In this document: one piece after another, positions 18,258-26,156 of the stretch
Layout of the letters: the number at the start of each line of letters is the position of its first letter
Position numbering within the stretch: position 1 is the first letter of the stretch
Assembly: GCA_028291705.1 (NCBI GenBank)
Contig: JAQGNS010000466.1
Coordinates: 1-35,475 of the forward strand
DNA: 35,475 nt
Source of the DNA: Nevskia sp.
GTDB lineage: Bacteria > Pseudomonadota > Gammaproteobacteria > Nevskiales > Nevskiaceae
Direction: 5' to 3'
Notes under the pieces: model-generated
Seen by the model: only the letters and a program-made list of their open reading frames with translations
The model's database searches: none
What the model was told of the DNA's origin: nothing
Position numbers and translations under genes: made by a program

Positions 18258-19286
18258 ATGAAATTCGCTCCGGCATGGTCCGGTCGTTTCGTAATGATCG
18301 CCGTTCTGGCCCTGACCATCGGCATGGTGTGGTGGGGGCTGAACCGCCTTGATCATCGCCCCCGCACCCAGAATGCCTACCTCTATGCCGATACCGCCGG
18401 TATTGCACCGGAGGTGAGCGGCCGGATTATCGCGATCACGGTGCGTGACAATCAGCGCGTCAAAAAGGGTGACGTCCTGTTCCAGATCGACCCCGAGCCA
18501 TACGAGCTGCGCCTGAAGCAGGTGCGGGGGCAGGCGGATTCGCTGCTGGCGCAGATCGACCTTACCGGACGCCAAGTGGAATCCCAGAACTCGGGCGCGA
18601 ACGCCGCCGCGGACCAGGTGCGCCGTGCCCGCGAGCAACTGAAGCTGGCGCGGGACAGTCGTGGCCGTCTGGAACCCCTGCTGGAGAAGGGTTACGTCAC
18701 CGAACAGCAGATCGACGAGGTGCGTACCAACGAGCAAACGGCGGAAGTCGCGCTGTCGGCGGTGGTGCAGCAGGCGGCCCAGGCCCATCAGGCGGTCGGC
18801 GATACCCATAGTCTGAGCGCACAGTTCGAAGCTGCTCAAGCGGCCGTGGCTCTGGCCGAGCGTGATTTGCGCAACACCAAAGTCCTAGCTCCGTTCGACG
18901 GGCTGGTGGTGAGCCTGAGCATCGCCGAAGGTGCATTCGCCGCCGCCGGGCATCCGCTGTTCACCCTTATCAAGGCCGATCGCTGGTATGCGGTCGGCGA
19001 TTTCCGCGAAACCGAACTGCCGCAGATCCAGATCGGCGACCCTGCCGCAGTCTGGCTGATGTGGAGCGGCAATCGCGCCCTCAAGGGGCATGTCGAAAGC
19101 CTGGGTTGGGGAGTTCGTCCCGAGAACGGGCTGGGGCCGGACTTGCCGGCGGTGAGCCGCACGCTCAACTGGGTGGTGGTCGCCCAACGTTTCCCCGTGC
19201 GCATCCTGCTGGACGACGCGCCTGCCGATGTCATGCGGGTCGGTGCCACCGTATCCATCCGGGTCAGTCATGAGCAGCATCCCTGA
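18258..19286 (+). CDS. HlyD-family membrane fusion protein (MdtN-like)
   Basis: MKFAPAWSGRFVMIAVLALTIG...NAYLYADTAGIAPEVSGRIIAITVRDNQRVKKGDVLFQIDPEPYEL: typical MFP lipoyl/coiled-coil architecture. Confidence 0.9.
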   Translation: MKFAPAWSGRFVMIAVLALTIGMVWWGLNRLDHRPRTQNAYLYADTAGIAPEVSGRIIAITVRDNQRVKKGDVLFQIDPEPYELRLKQVRGQADSLLAQIDLTGRQVESQNSGANAAADQVRRAREQLKLARDSRGRLEPLLEKGYVTEQQIDEVRTNEQTAEVALSAVVQQAAQAHQAVGDTHSLSAQFEAAQAAVALAERDLRNTKVLAPFDGLVVSLSIAEGAFAAAGHPLFTLIKADRWYAVGDFRETELPQIQIGDPAAVWLMWSGNRALKGHVESLGWGVRPENGLGPDLPAVSRTLNWVVVAQRFPVRILLDDAPADVMRVGATVSIRVSHEQHP

Positions 19287-21273
19287 AATAGCTCCGCCCG
19301 CCTGGCCGCTGCTGTCGTTTCTGCGGGAGGAGTTGGCGCCCTGGCAGGGCCGCTTCGCCGCGACGGTGCGGATCGCGGGGTGCTGTACGGTCGTGGTCGC
19401 CGTCTGCATGGTGTTCCAGATTCCCGAGACGGCCTACGCTGCCTACCTGGTCTTCATGGCCAGCCAGCGGGAGGCGACCAGCACCCTGCTGACCGGCGTC
19501 GTCGCCGGTGCCGCAGCCACGTTTTCGCTGTTCCTGAGCATTGCGCTGTACGCACTGGCTGCTTCGGAGCCGGCGCTGCGCTTGCCGCTGATGGCGGGCG
19601 CCACTTTCATCGGCATGTACCTGTCGCGCGTGCTGGCGTTGGGGCCGATGGCATTCCTGTCCGGCTTTGTGGTGGTCATCACGCAGACTCTGATCGACAG
19701 CATTCCAAACCTGGAAGCATTGGTGCGTCTCATCCTGTGGCTATGGATTGTGGTGATGCTGCCGGTGGTGATCACGGTGCTGGTAGACCTGTTTTTCGGG
19801 CGCAAGCCTGCGCAACTGGCCCGCATCAGCGCCCTCAAGCTGCTGGACGAACTGGCCCACGTGCTGCGTCACGGCAAGGCTTCCGCCAGCACTCTGGCCG
19901 ACGTGCCGGAACTGGCCGAACTGCGCAAGCGCGCGGCGCTGCTCGATCGCGGTCTGCGCGGCAAGTCGCAGGCCGACCAGACGCTGATCGAAATCCTGGG
20001 TGAGCTGTTGACGCTTTCGACCCTGCTGCCGCCTGGGACTCCATCCGAAGTGAGGCAGCAACTGGCACTGGCATGCGCCATCTGCCGCTCTGCGTTTGAA
20101 GCAAACACGGCGCCTGACATCGCGCCGCTGCTTCCCAAGCAGGATCAGCTTGCTTCGCTCGCATCCGATCAGCTGCCCGTGGTGATGGCGATCTCCAGCG
20201 CTCTGCGCCGCCTGGCTGACGGCCTGGAACGGCGGCTCGCTGCGCCGGAAGTTTCCAGCGCCGCCAAGGCTGCGAAGCCGCCGGCCGCTGGCGCTTTCAG
20301 CAATCGCGATCATGCCTTGTTCGCGCTCAAGACCACCATTGCGGCGATGGCTGCTTACATCATCTATACCGGCCTGGCCTGGCCCGGAATCCGTACCTGC
20401 GTGGTGACCTGCTTCTTTGTCGCACTGACGACTTTCGGCGAGACCGTGCACAAGTTGACCCTGCGCCTGAGCGGCGCCCTCATCGGCGGCTTGCTGGGTG
20501 GCTTGTGTGTGGTCTTCGTCATGCCCTGGATGACCGACATCGGCCAGCTATGTCTGCTGATCGCCGTAGCTTCCCTGGGCGGCGCCTGGATATCGACCAG
20601 CAGCCCACGACTTTCCTATTGCGGCGCACAGATGGCTTTCGCGTTCTTCCTGACGGTGTTGCAGGGCTATGCTCCCACCGATGATCTGACCGCGCCGCGT
20701 GATCGTGTCGTCGGCATCCTGCTGGGCAATGTGCTGATGTCGCTGGTGTTCAGTGTCGCCTGGCCAGTCAGTGCCGCGGCGCAAGCACGAGCGGCCCTGG
20801 GGCGCATTGCCCATGGTCTTGCCGAATTGCTGCGGGACCTGCCGGCGCAGCCAGGTCAGCGGATGGCCGTGATGGAAGCCGTCGCCAAAGCCAGGCAGCT
20901 TCTATCGATCTCCCTGTTCGAACACGGCGCGGTGTCCCAGGCCGCCGACGCGGTATTGGCGCAAAAGGCTCTGGACGATATGGAAACCGCAGCGGCGAGT
21001 GCCTTCGTCGTTGCCGAGATCGAGGCGAGGTCGACTGAACAGGCGCCCTGCACCCTGGATCGGGACGCAGCAGACTGGCTGGAGGAATACGCCCAGGCCA
21101 TGACGGAGAAAAGCGAGGTATCGCCGCTGCGTGAAGTGCCGAAGCCGGACACAGCACCGGGTGCGATGCCGAATCCCCAGGCTGCACAAGCGTCGCTCAC
21201 GGATCGTTCGCGACTCCAGGCACGCCAACTGCTGTTGGCCGGCCTGAATCAGGTGCGTGTCCATGCGCTCTAG
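19270..21273 (+). CDS. FUSC family inner-membrane transporter (MdtO/AaeB-like)
   Basis: Two hydrophobic bundles, with repeated TM clusters (YAAYLVFMASQREATSTLLTGVVAGAAATFSLFLSIALYALAA... and FALKTTIAAMAAYIIYTGLAWPGIRTCVVTCFFVALTTFGETVHKLTLRLSGALIGGLLG). ATG 19270 overlaps the mdtN-like 3' end. Confidence 0.9.
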   Translation: MSSIPEIAPPAWPLLSFLREELAPWQGRFAATVRIAGCCTVVVAVCMVFQIPETAYAAYLVFMASQREATSTLLTGVVAGAAATFSLFLSIALYALAASEPALRLPLMAGATFIGMYLSRVLALGPMAFLSGFVVVITQTLIDSIPNLEALVRLILWLWIVVMLPVVITVLVDLFFGRKPAQLARISALKLLDELAHVLRHGKASASTLADVPELAELRKRAALLDRGLRGKSQADQTLIEILGELLTLSTLLPPGTPSEVRQQLALACAICRSAFEANTAPDIAPLLPKQDQLASLASDQLPVVMAISSALRRLADGLERRLAAPEVSSAAKAAKPPAAGAFSNRDHALFALKTTIAAMAAYIIYTGLAWPGIRTCVVTCFFVALTTFGETVHKLTLRLSGALIGGLLGGLCVVFVMPWMTDIGQLCLLIAVASLGGAWISTSSPRLSYCGAQMAFAFFLTVLQGYAPTDDLTAPRDRVVGILLGNVLMSLVFSVAWPVSAAAQARAALGRIAHGLAELLRDLPAQPGQRMAVMEAVAKARQLLSISLFEHGAVSQAADAVLAQKALDDMETAAASAFVVAEIEARSTEQAPCTLDRDAADWLEEYAQAMTEKSEVSPLREVPKPDTAPGAMPNPQAAQASLTDRSRLQARQLLLAGLNQVRVHAL

Positions 21274-22732
21274 TACCTGGTTCCGGTTGTGGACACGGAC
21301 TCCCTGGGTGGGGGTCGTGCTGCTGGGCGCCTGCGCCACTGACGAGTTGAAGCTGGCTCCGCCGCGAGCGGAAGTTCCCTGGCCGATACCGCAAGTGGCG
21401 CCTGCCGGCAGTGCCGGGCAGTCGGGCGACAGAGTCTTGCCGCAACCGGGTCAGCAGTATGCGCTGCCGGAGCTGATCGATATGGCCCAACGTAGCAACC
21501 CGGAAACGCGGCAGGCCTGGGAACAAGCCCGCCAGGCGGCTCTTGCGGTCGGCCTGGCGGAAAGCGCCTATGCCCCGCAGTTGTCGGCCGAAGTGCTTGG
21601 CGGTTACCAGCACACGCCGCTGCCGATCCCCGCCACCCTCATCCCGAAAGGCTATTTCACCTCCGACACGCGCGAACTGGTGCCGGCACTGGCCTTGAAG
21701 TGGTTGCTGTTCGACTTCGGCGGACGCGCGGGCGCCGTGAATGCCGCCAGGGAAAATTCGTTCGTTGCCAACGTCGCCTTCACCGGCGCGCACCAGAAGC
21801 TGATTTTCACCGTTAGCCGTGACTACTACGCCCTCAGCGCCGCCCGCGGCAAGTTGCGCGCCGCCGAACAGTCGCTGAAGACTGCGATGGTGGTGGAGGA
21901 TGCCGTGACGGAGCGGCGCAAGAATGGCCTGGCTACCACAGTCGATCTGGCACAAGCCAAGCGCCAGACCGCGCAGGCGCGCTTCAATCGGGAGCGCGCC
22001 ATTGGTGCCGAGCATGCCGCGTACGAGGCCTTGATCAACAGCATGGGCGTCGATCCCGGTGTTCCGATGGAAATCGCCGAGGCTTCGGAGCAGCCGTTGC
22101 CCAATCTGCCGGAAAGCACGGTGGATCGATACGTGCGGGATGCGTTGTCCAGCCGTCCCGATGTGGTGGCATCGCTGGGCAAGGTGCGGGCCGCAGAAGC
22201 CGGTGTGCAGAAGGAGCGCGCTAGCCACTATCCGACAGTCGCGCTCGCCGGGCACGCCTATCAGAATCTCGGCGACCTGCGTTCGGAGGGCAGCCCCTGG
22301 TATTCGGTGGACAAACCCGGCGGCGACATCGGAGTAATGGTGAGTCTGCCCCTGTTCGACGGCGGACTGCGCAAAGCCCGCGATGCGGTGGCCAATTCCG
22401 AACTTGCCGGTGCCCGCGCGGGACTAGAGCAGGCTCGCGATGCGGCGATCAAGCAGGTGCGCGATGCGTACGACAACCTGAAGACCAGCCTCGCCGAATG
22501 TGCCGCGGCCACCGCGCTGGTCGACGCCTCGCAATCAGCCTACGACTCCGCGCTGGATGCTTACCGCCACGGCGTCGGCACCTACACCAGTCTGGTCAAC
22601 GAAGAGACAGCCTTGGCGCAGGCGCAGGCCGATCTGGCGTCCGCTCGATCCGATGCCATGACCTCGGCCAGCGCCCTGGCCTTCGCCACCGGATCGATCC
22701 TGCGCGGCGACGAGAGGCCGTCGATGAACTGA
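21263..22732 (+). CDS. NodT/RND-type outer-membrane factor lipoprotein (MdtP-like)
   Basis: Lipobox VVLLGAC; QQYALPELIDMAQRSNPETRQAWEQARQAALAVGLAESAYAPQLSAEVLGGYQ and a second OEP repeat. Confidence 0.92.
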   Translation: MRSSTWFRLWTRTPWVGVVLLGACATDELKLAPPRAEVPWPIPQVAPAGSAGQSGDRVLPQPGQQYALPELIDMAQRSNPETRQAWEQARQAALAVGLAESAYAPQLSAEVLGGYQHTPLPIPATLIPKGYFTSDTRELVPALALKWLLFDFGGRAGAVNAARENSFVANVAFTGAHQKLIFTVSRDYYALSAARGKLRAAEQSLKTAMVVEDAVTERRKNGLATTVDLAQAKRQTAQARFNRERAIGAEHAAYEALINSMGVDPGVPMEIAEASEQPLPNLPESTVDRYVRDALSSRPDVVASLGKVRAAEAGVQKERASHYPTVALAGHAYQNLGDLRSEGSPWYSVDKPGGDIGVMVSLPLFDGGLRKARDAVANSELAGARAGLEQARDAAIKQVRDAYDNLKTSLAECAAATALVDASQSAYDSALDAYRHGVGTYTSLVNEETALAQAQADLASARSDAMTSASALAFATGSILRGDERPSMN

Positions 22733-22857
22733 GACGGGTCCGTCCGGGGTGGCAGGGTGGGGGCGCTGCCGCTTCCCGATGGTCAAGGCAATCAGATCAA
22801 TGACGGCCTCGTCAGGAATGTACGACGCCACCTGCAGGCTATTGGAGGCATGTGCTA

Positions 22858-25764
22858 ATGTCACGAGCCATGTCTCAACAACTCCGCCCCGGGGACTGGT
22901 TCGCAGGCGAGGTCCTCCAGTTTGGCCCTTTTCGCCTGATTCCAGGCGAAAGGCGGCTTGAGCGCGACGGGAAGTCGGTCAAGGTCGGGGATCGGGCGCT
23001 AGATGTACTGCTTTGCCTGATCGCCAACGCGCCTGCTGTGGTCGGCAAAGCGGCGTTGATCGAGCACGTTTGGCCGAATCTCGTCGTCGAGGAGGGCAAC
23101 CTCCGATTTCAAATCAATGTCCTGCGGCGCATCCTGGCCGAGAGTCGTGATGGCCATCGATACCTGGCCACGGTGCAGGGCAGAGGCTATGCATTTATCG
23201 GCAACGTGACCCGGCTGCGGGCACCTGAGGTCCAGCCCAATGTTGTGGGAGCCGACACCAACCTCCGCCTGCCGGCGCAACATTTCGGCATTCTGGGGCG
23301 CGACCGCGAGATTGCCATGGTTGCCGAGCGGCTGACGGCCTGCCGTTTCGTCACCTTGGTCGGGCCCGGCGGTGTCGGCAAGACCACGGTGGCGGTGGCC
23401 GCGGCCCATGTACTTTTAGCGGCGTTCGGTGGCGCGGTCCGGTTTGTCGATTTCGGGGCTCTGAGAGACGCTTCGCTTGTCCCCGCCACCCTGGCTTCTC
23501 TCTTCGGACTGACCGCGCACACATCTGATCCGATCAGGAGCCTTGTTGCCCTGCTTCATGATGAGCGCCTCCTCCTGGTCATGGACAGCTGCGAGCATGT
23601 CATCGATGTAGCGGCACGGATCGCCGAGGCCTTGTTCCTGGAGGCTCCGGATGTTCACCTGCTGCTGACTAGTCGCGAGTCGCTGAGAGTCGAAGGGGAG
23701 TTCGTGGTCAGGCTACCGCCGCTGCCTGCCCCGCCGACTCCGGGAGACATCGACGCGGTTACTGCCATGGCCTACCCGGCAACCCTGCTCTTTGTCAAAC
23801 GGGTGAGCATGGCGATGCAGGGATTCAGGCTACGCGATGAGGATGCCGCGGCCGTCTGCGAGATCTGCCGGCGCCTCGACGGCCTGCCTTTGGCGATTGA
23901 GCTTGCTGCAGGCCGGATCCCGGCCTTCGGCATCGAAGGGACCCTGGCCCGATTGGGAGAGGATCTGCGCATCAATGGCCAAGGCCGCAGGACGGCCCCG
24001 CAGCGCCATCAGACTCTGGGAGCGATGCTGGACTGGAGCTATCAGCTGCTGACACCGGCTGAGCAGGTGATATTGCAGCGCCTGTCGATCCTGGCAGGTA
24101 CCTTCTCGATGGAAACGGCCCAGGCCATCGGATCGTTGCTGGACGAACGCAATTCCGACGCAATACCAGCGATCGCCGAGCTGGCTGCCAAGTCGCTGTT
24201 GAGTGTTGATCTCAATCAGGCAAAAACCCGCTTCCGCTTGCTCGACACCACACGAGCTTACGCCTTTCAAAAGCTGCGCGACGGTGCCGAGTTGTCTCCG
24301 GCGATGAAGGCTCTCGCCCAATACCTCTTCCAGGTCCTGGCACAGGCTGAGCAGAACGATGAGCTTGGCGACCTTGAATCGATGTCCATTTGCACGGAAG
24401 AGAATGTCAGTAACGTTCGGACGGCACTGGAATGGTGCTTCGCGCCGGGAGGCGACCTCGACCTGGGTGTAACGCTCGGCGCTGCCGCTATGGCGTTGTT
24501 TGTAGACCTGTCGCTCTGGGGCGAGTGCAAGCGCTGGGCCGCGAGAGCGCTGGCCGCGTTGACGCCCCGGCTGGCCGGCTCTCAATCGGAGATGAAGCTG
24601 CGTGGTGCGCTCGGCTTGGCATTGATGTTTACCGAGGACACCAAGAACCAACATCGCGTGGAATTGGACCGGTCCCTGGAGATCGCCAAAGAGCTTGGAG
24701 ACAGGAATTGCCAGTTTCGCGTGATGGGCTCCCTGATCCTCTACTGCCATCGCAGGGGTGAACTGGCGACGGCTCTTGACCTTGCCCGGAGCAGCGCCAT
24801 CGTCGCAGGCTCGTCAGGCAGCGAGGAAATGGTTGCGTTGTCCGACTGGTTGCTGGGCACGTCGCTGCACGCCATCGGAAACCAGGCGGAAGCAATCCCC
24901 TATTGCGCGACGGCCGCCAGCCCCCTGCGTCGCGCGTCCCGGAGCCGCATCATTGGCCATGGGATTTACGATCATTATCGGATCAGAGCTCGCGGTGGCC
25001 TGGCGCGGAGCCTTTGGTTGAGCGGATTTCACCGTAAAGGGGTTGAGGAAGCCGAAGCGTCAATCGCCGAGGCTGTCGAACTCGGGCACCCTGTGACAAA
25101 TTGTATCGTGCTGATCTGGGCTGGTCAGGTCTTCATCTGGAACGGCGATTGGTCGCGCGCGGAGTCTGTCGCCGCCGACCTGCTACGTTATGCTACCCAG
25201 TATTCGCTCCTGCCAAATGCTGCAATCAGTCGGTTGCTCCTTGGAGAACTGAGAATCAGGCAGGGTCGTGCGGCCGAAGGCATTGAGCATTTGTCCGCCT
25301 GCCTCACTTCCCAGGTATCGACGGTGTTGAACCAGTGTTACTTTGCCGAAGGACTCTTGATGCTCGGGCGGGTTGAGGAAGGACTCGAACTGATTGATAG
25401 CGCTTGGCGCGTGACTGTAGAGCGGGGAGGCTCCTTTTGGCTTCCGGAAATCTTGAGAGTCAAGGCAGCATTGCAAGCCCGCCTCGGTGAGGTCCCGCTT
25501 CTCGCGGAAGCCACGTTTCTCGAGGCGGCTGAACTTGCGGAACGGCAGGGAGCAGCATCGCTGAGCCTGCGCATTGCAATGTCTTTGGCGGAATGCCGGG
25601 CGAGCCGCGGTAGAGTCAATGAGGCAGTAGGTGCTTTGAGCTCGATGATCTCACGATACAGCGGTGACCAGGACAGCAGACTTTGGCTGGCCGCGCGGGA
25701 GCAGTTGGATGACCTCGAGCGGCGCACGGACAAACCTCCCCGGGAATCCAGGCATGCTTCGTAA
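22858..25764 (+). CDS. wHTH + STAND/NB-ARC-like ATPase transcriptional regulator 3
   Basis: MSRAMSQQLRPGDWFAGEVLQFGPFRLIPGERRLERDGKSVKVGDRALDVLLCLI...; Walker A GPGGVGKTTVAVAAAH; RLLLVMDSCEHV. Confidence 0.92.
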   Translation: MSRAMSQQLRPGDWFAGEVLQFGPFRLIPGERRLERDGKSVKVGDRALDVLLCLIANAPAVVGKAALIEHVWPNLVVEEGNLRFQINVLRRILAESRDGHRYLATVQGRGYAFIGNVTRLRAPEVQPNVVGADTNLRLPAQHFGILGRDREIAMVAERLTACRFVTLVGPGGVGKTTVAVAAAHVLLAAFGGAVRFVDFGALRDASLVPATLASLFGLTAHTSDPIRSLVALLHDERLLLVMDSCEHVIDVAARIAEALFLEAPDVHLLLTSRESLRVEGEFVVRLPPLPAPPTPGDIDAVTAMAYPATLLFVKRVSMAMQGFRLRDEDAAAVCEICRRLDGLPLAIELAAGRIPAFGIEGTLARLGEDLRINGQGRRTAPQRHQTLGAMLDWSYQLLTPAEQVILQRLSILAGTFSMETAQAIGSLLDERNSDAIPAIAELAAKSLLSVDLNQAKTRFRLLDTTRAYAFQKLRDGAELSPAMKALAQYLFQVLAQAEQNDELGDLESMSICTEENVSNVRTALEWCFAPGGDLDLGVTLGAAAMALFVDLSLWGECKRWAARALAALTPRLAGSQSEMKLRGALGLALMFTEDTKNQHRVELDRSLEIAKELGDRNCQFRVMGSLILYCHRRGELATALDLARSSAIVAGSSGSEEMVALSDWLLGTSLHAIGNQAEAIPYCATAASPLRRASRSRIIGHGIYDHYRIRARGGLARSLWLSGFHRKGVEEAEASIAEAVELGHPVTNCIVLIWAGQVFIWNGDWSRAESVAADLLRYATQYSLLPNAAISRLLLGELRIRQGRAAEGIEHLSACLTSQVSTVLNQCYFAEGLLMLGRVEEGLELIDSAWRVTVERGGSFWLPEILRVKAALQARLGEVPLLAEATFLEAAELAERQGAASLSLRIAMSLAECRASRGRVNEAVGALSSMISRYSGDQDSRLWLAAREQLDDLERRTDKPPRESRHAS

Positions 25765-25810
25765 TGCGCGGATCGCAGTTCGAACACCTCGCAATTAGCC
25801 TACCCCCCCG

Positions 25811-25992
25811 GCGCTGGACCCTTACCGCTTTGGCGTTGGCACCTATACCAGCCTGGTCAGCGAAGAAACAGCTCTGGCGCAGGCGCAAGCCGATCTGGTG
25901 CCGCCCGGTCCGATGCCATGACCTCTCACAGCCCCCTGACCTTCGCCACCGGGTCGATACTGCGCGGCGACGAGAGTTCGGCAGCGAATTGA
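25811..25992 (+). pseudogene. Frameshifted remnant of the 3' end of the NodT/MdtP-like outer-membrane-factor gene
   Basis: 182 nt aligning to the last 183 nt of the 21263-22732 gene (GCGCTGGA..TACCGC...GGCGT(C/T)GGCACCTA(C/T)ACCAG...GCGCGGCGACGAGAG...TGA), with a 1-nt deletion that breaks the frame after ...ETALAQAQADL. Confidence 0.9.
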
Positions 25993-26156
25993 GATTCCGG
26001 GTCATTCCGGGGGCGGCGGGGTGGATGTGCCGCCGCTTCCCGACCGACGAGAAAATTAGTTGAAGGAAGTCCTGATCGAGTCCACACACGACTGCTCGCC
26101 GCCCACGAGCGGCGTATGCTAGTGTCATAAATGTCGTGTGCTAGTGACAACAAGTC

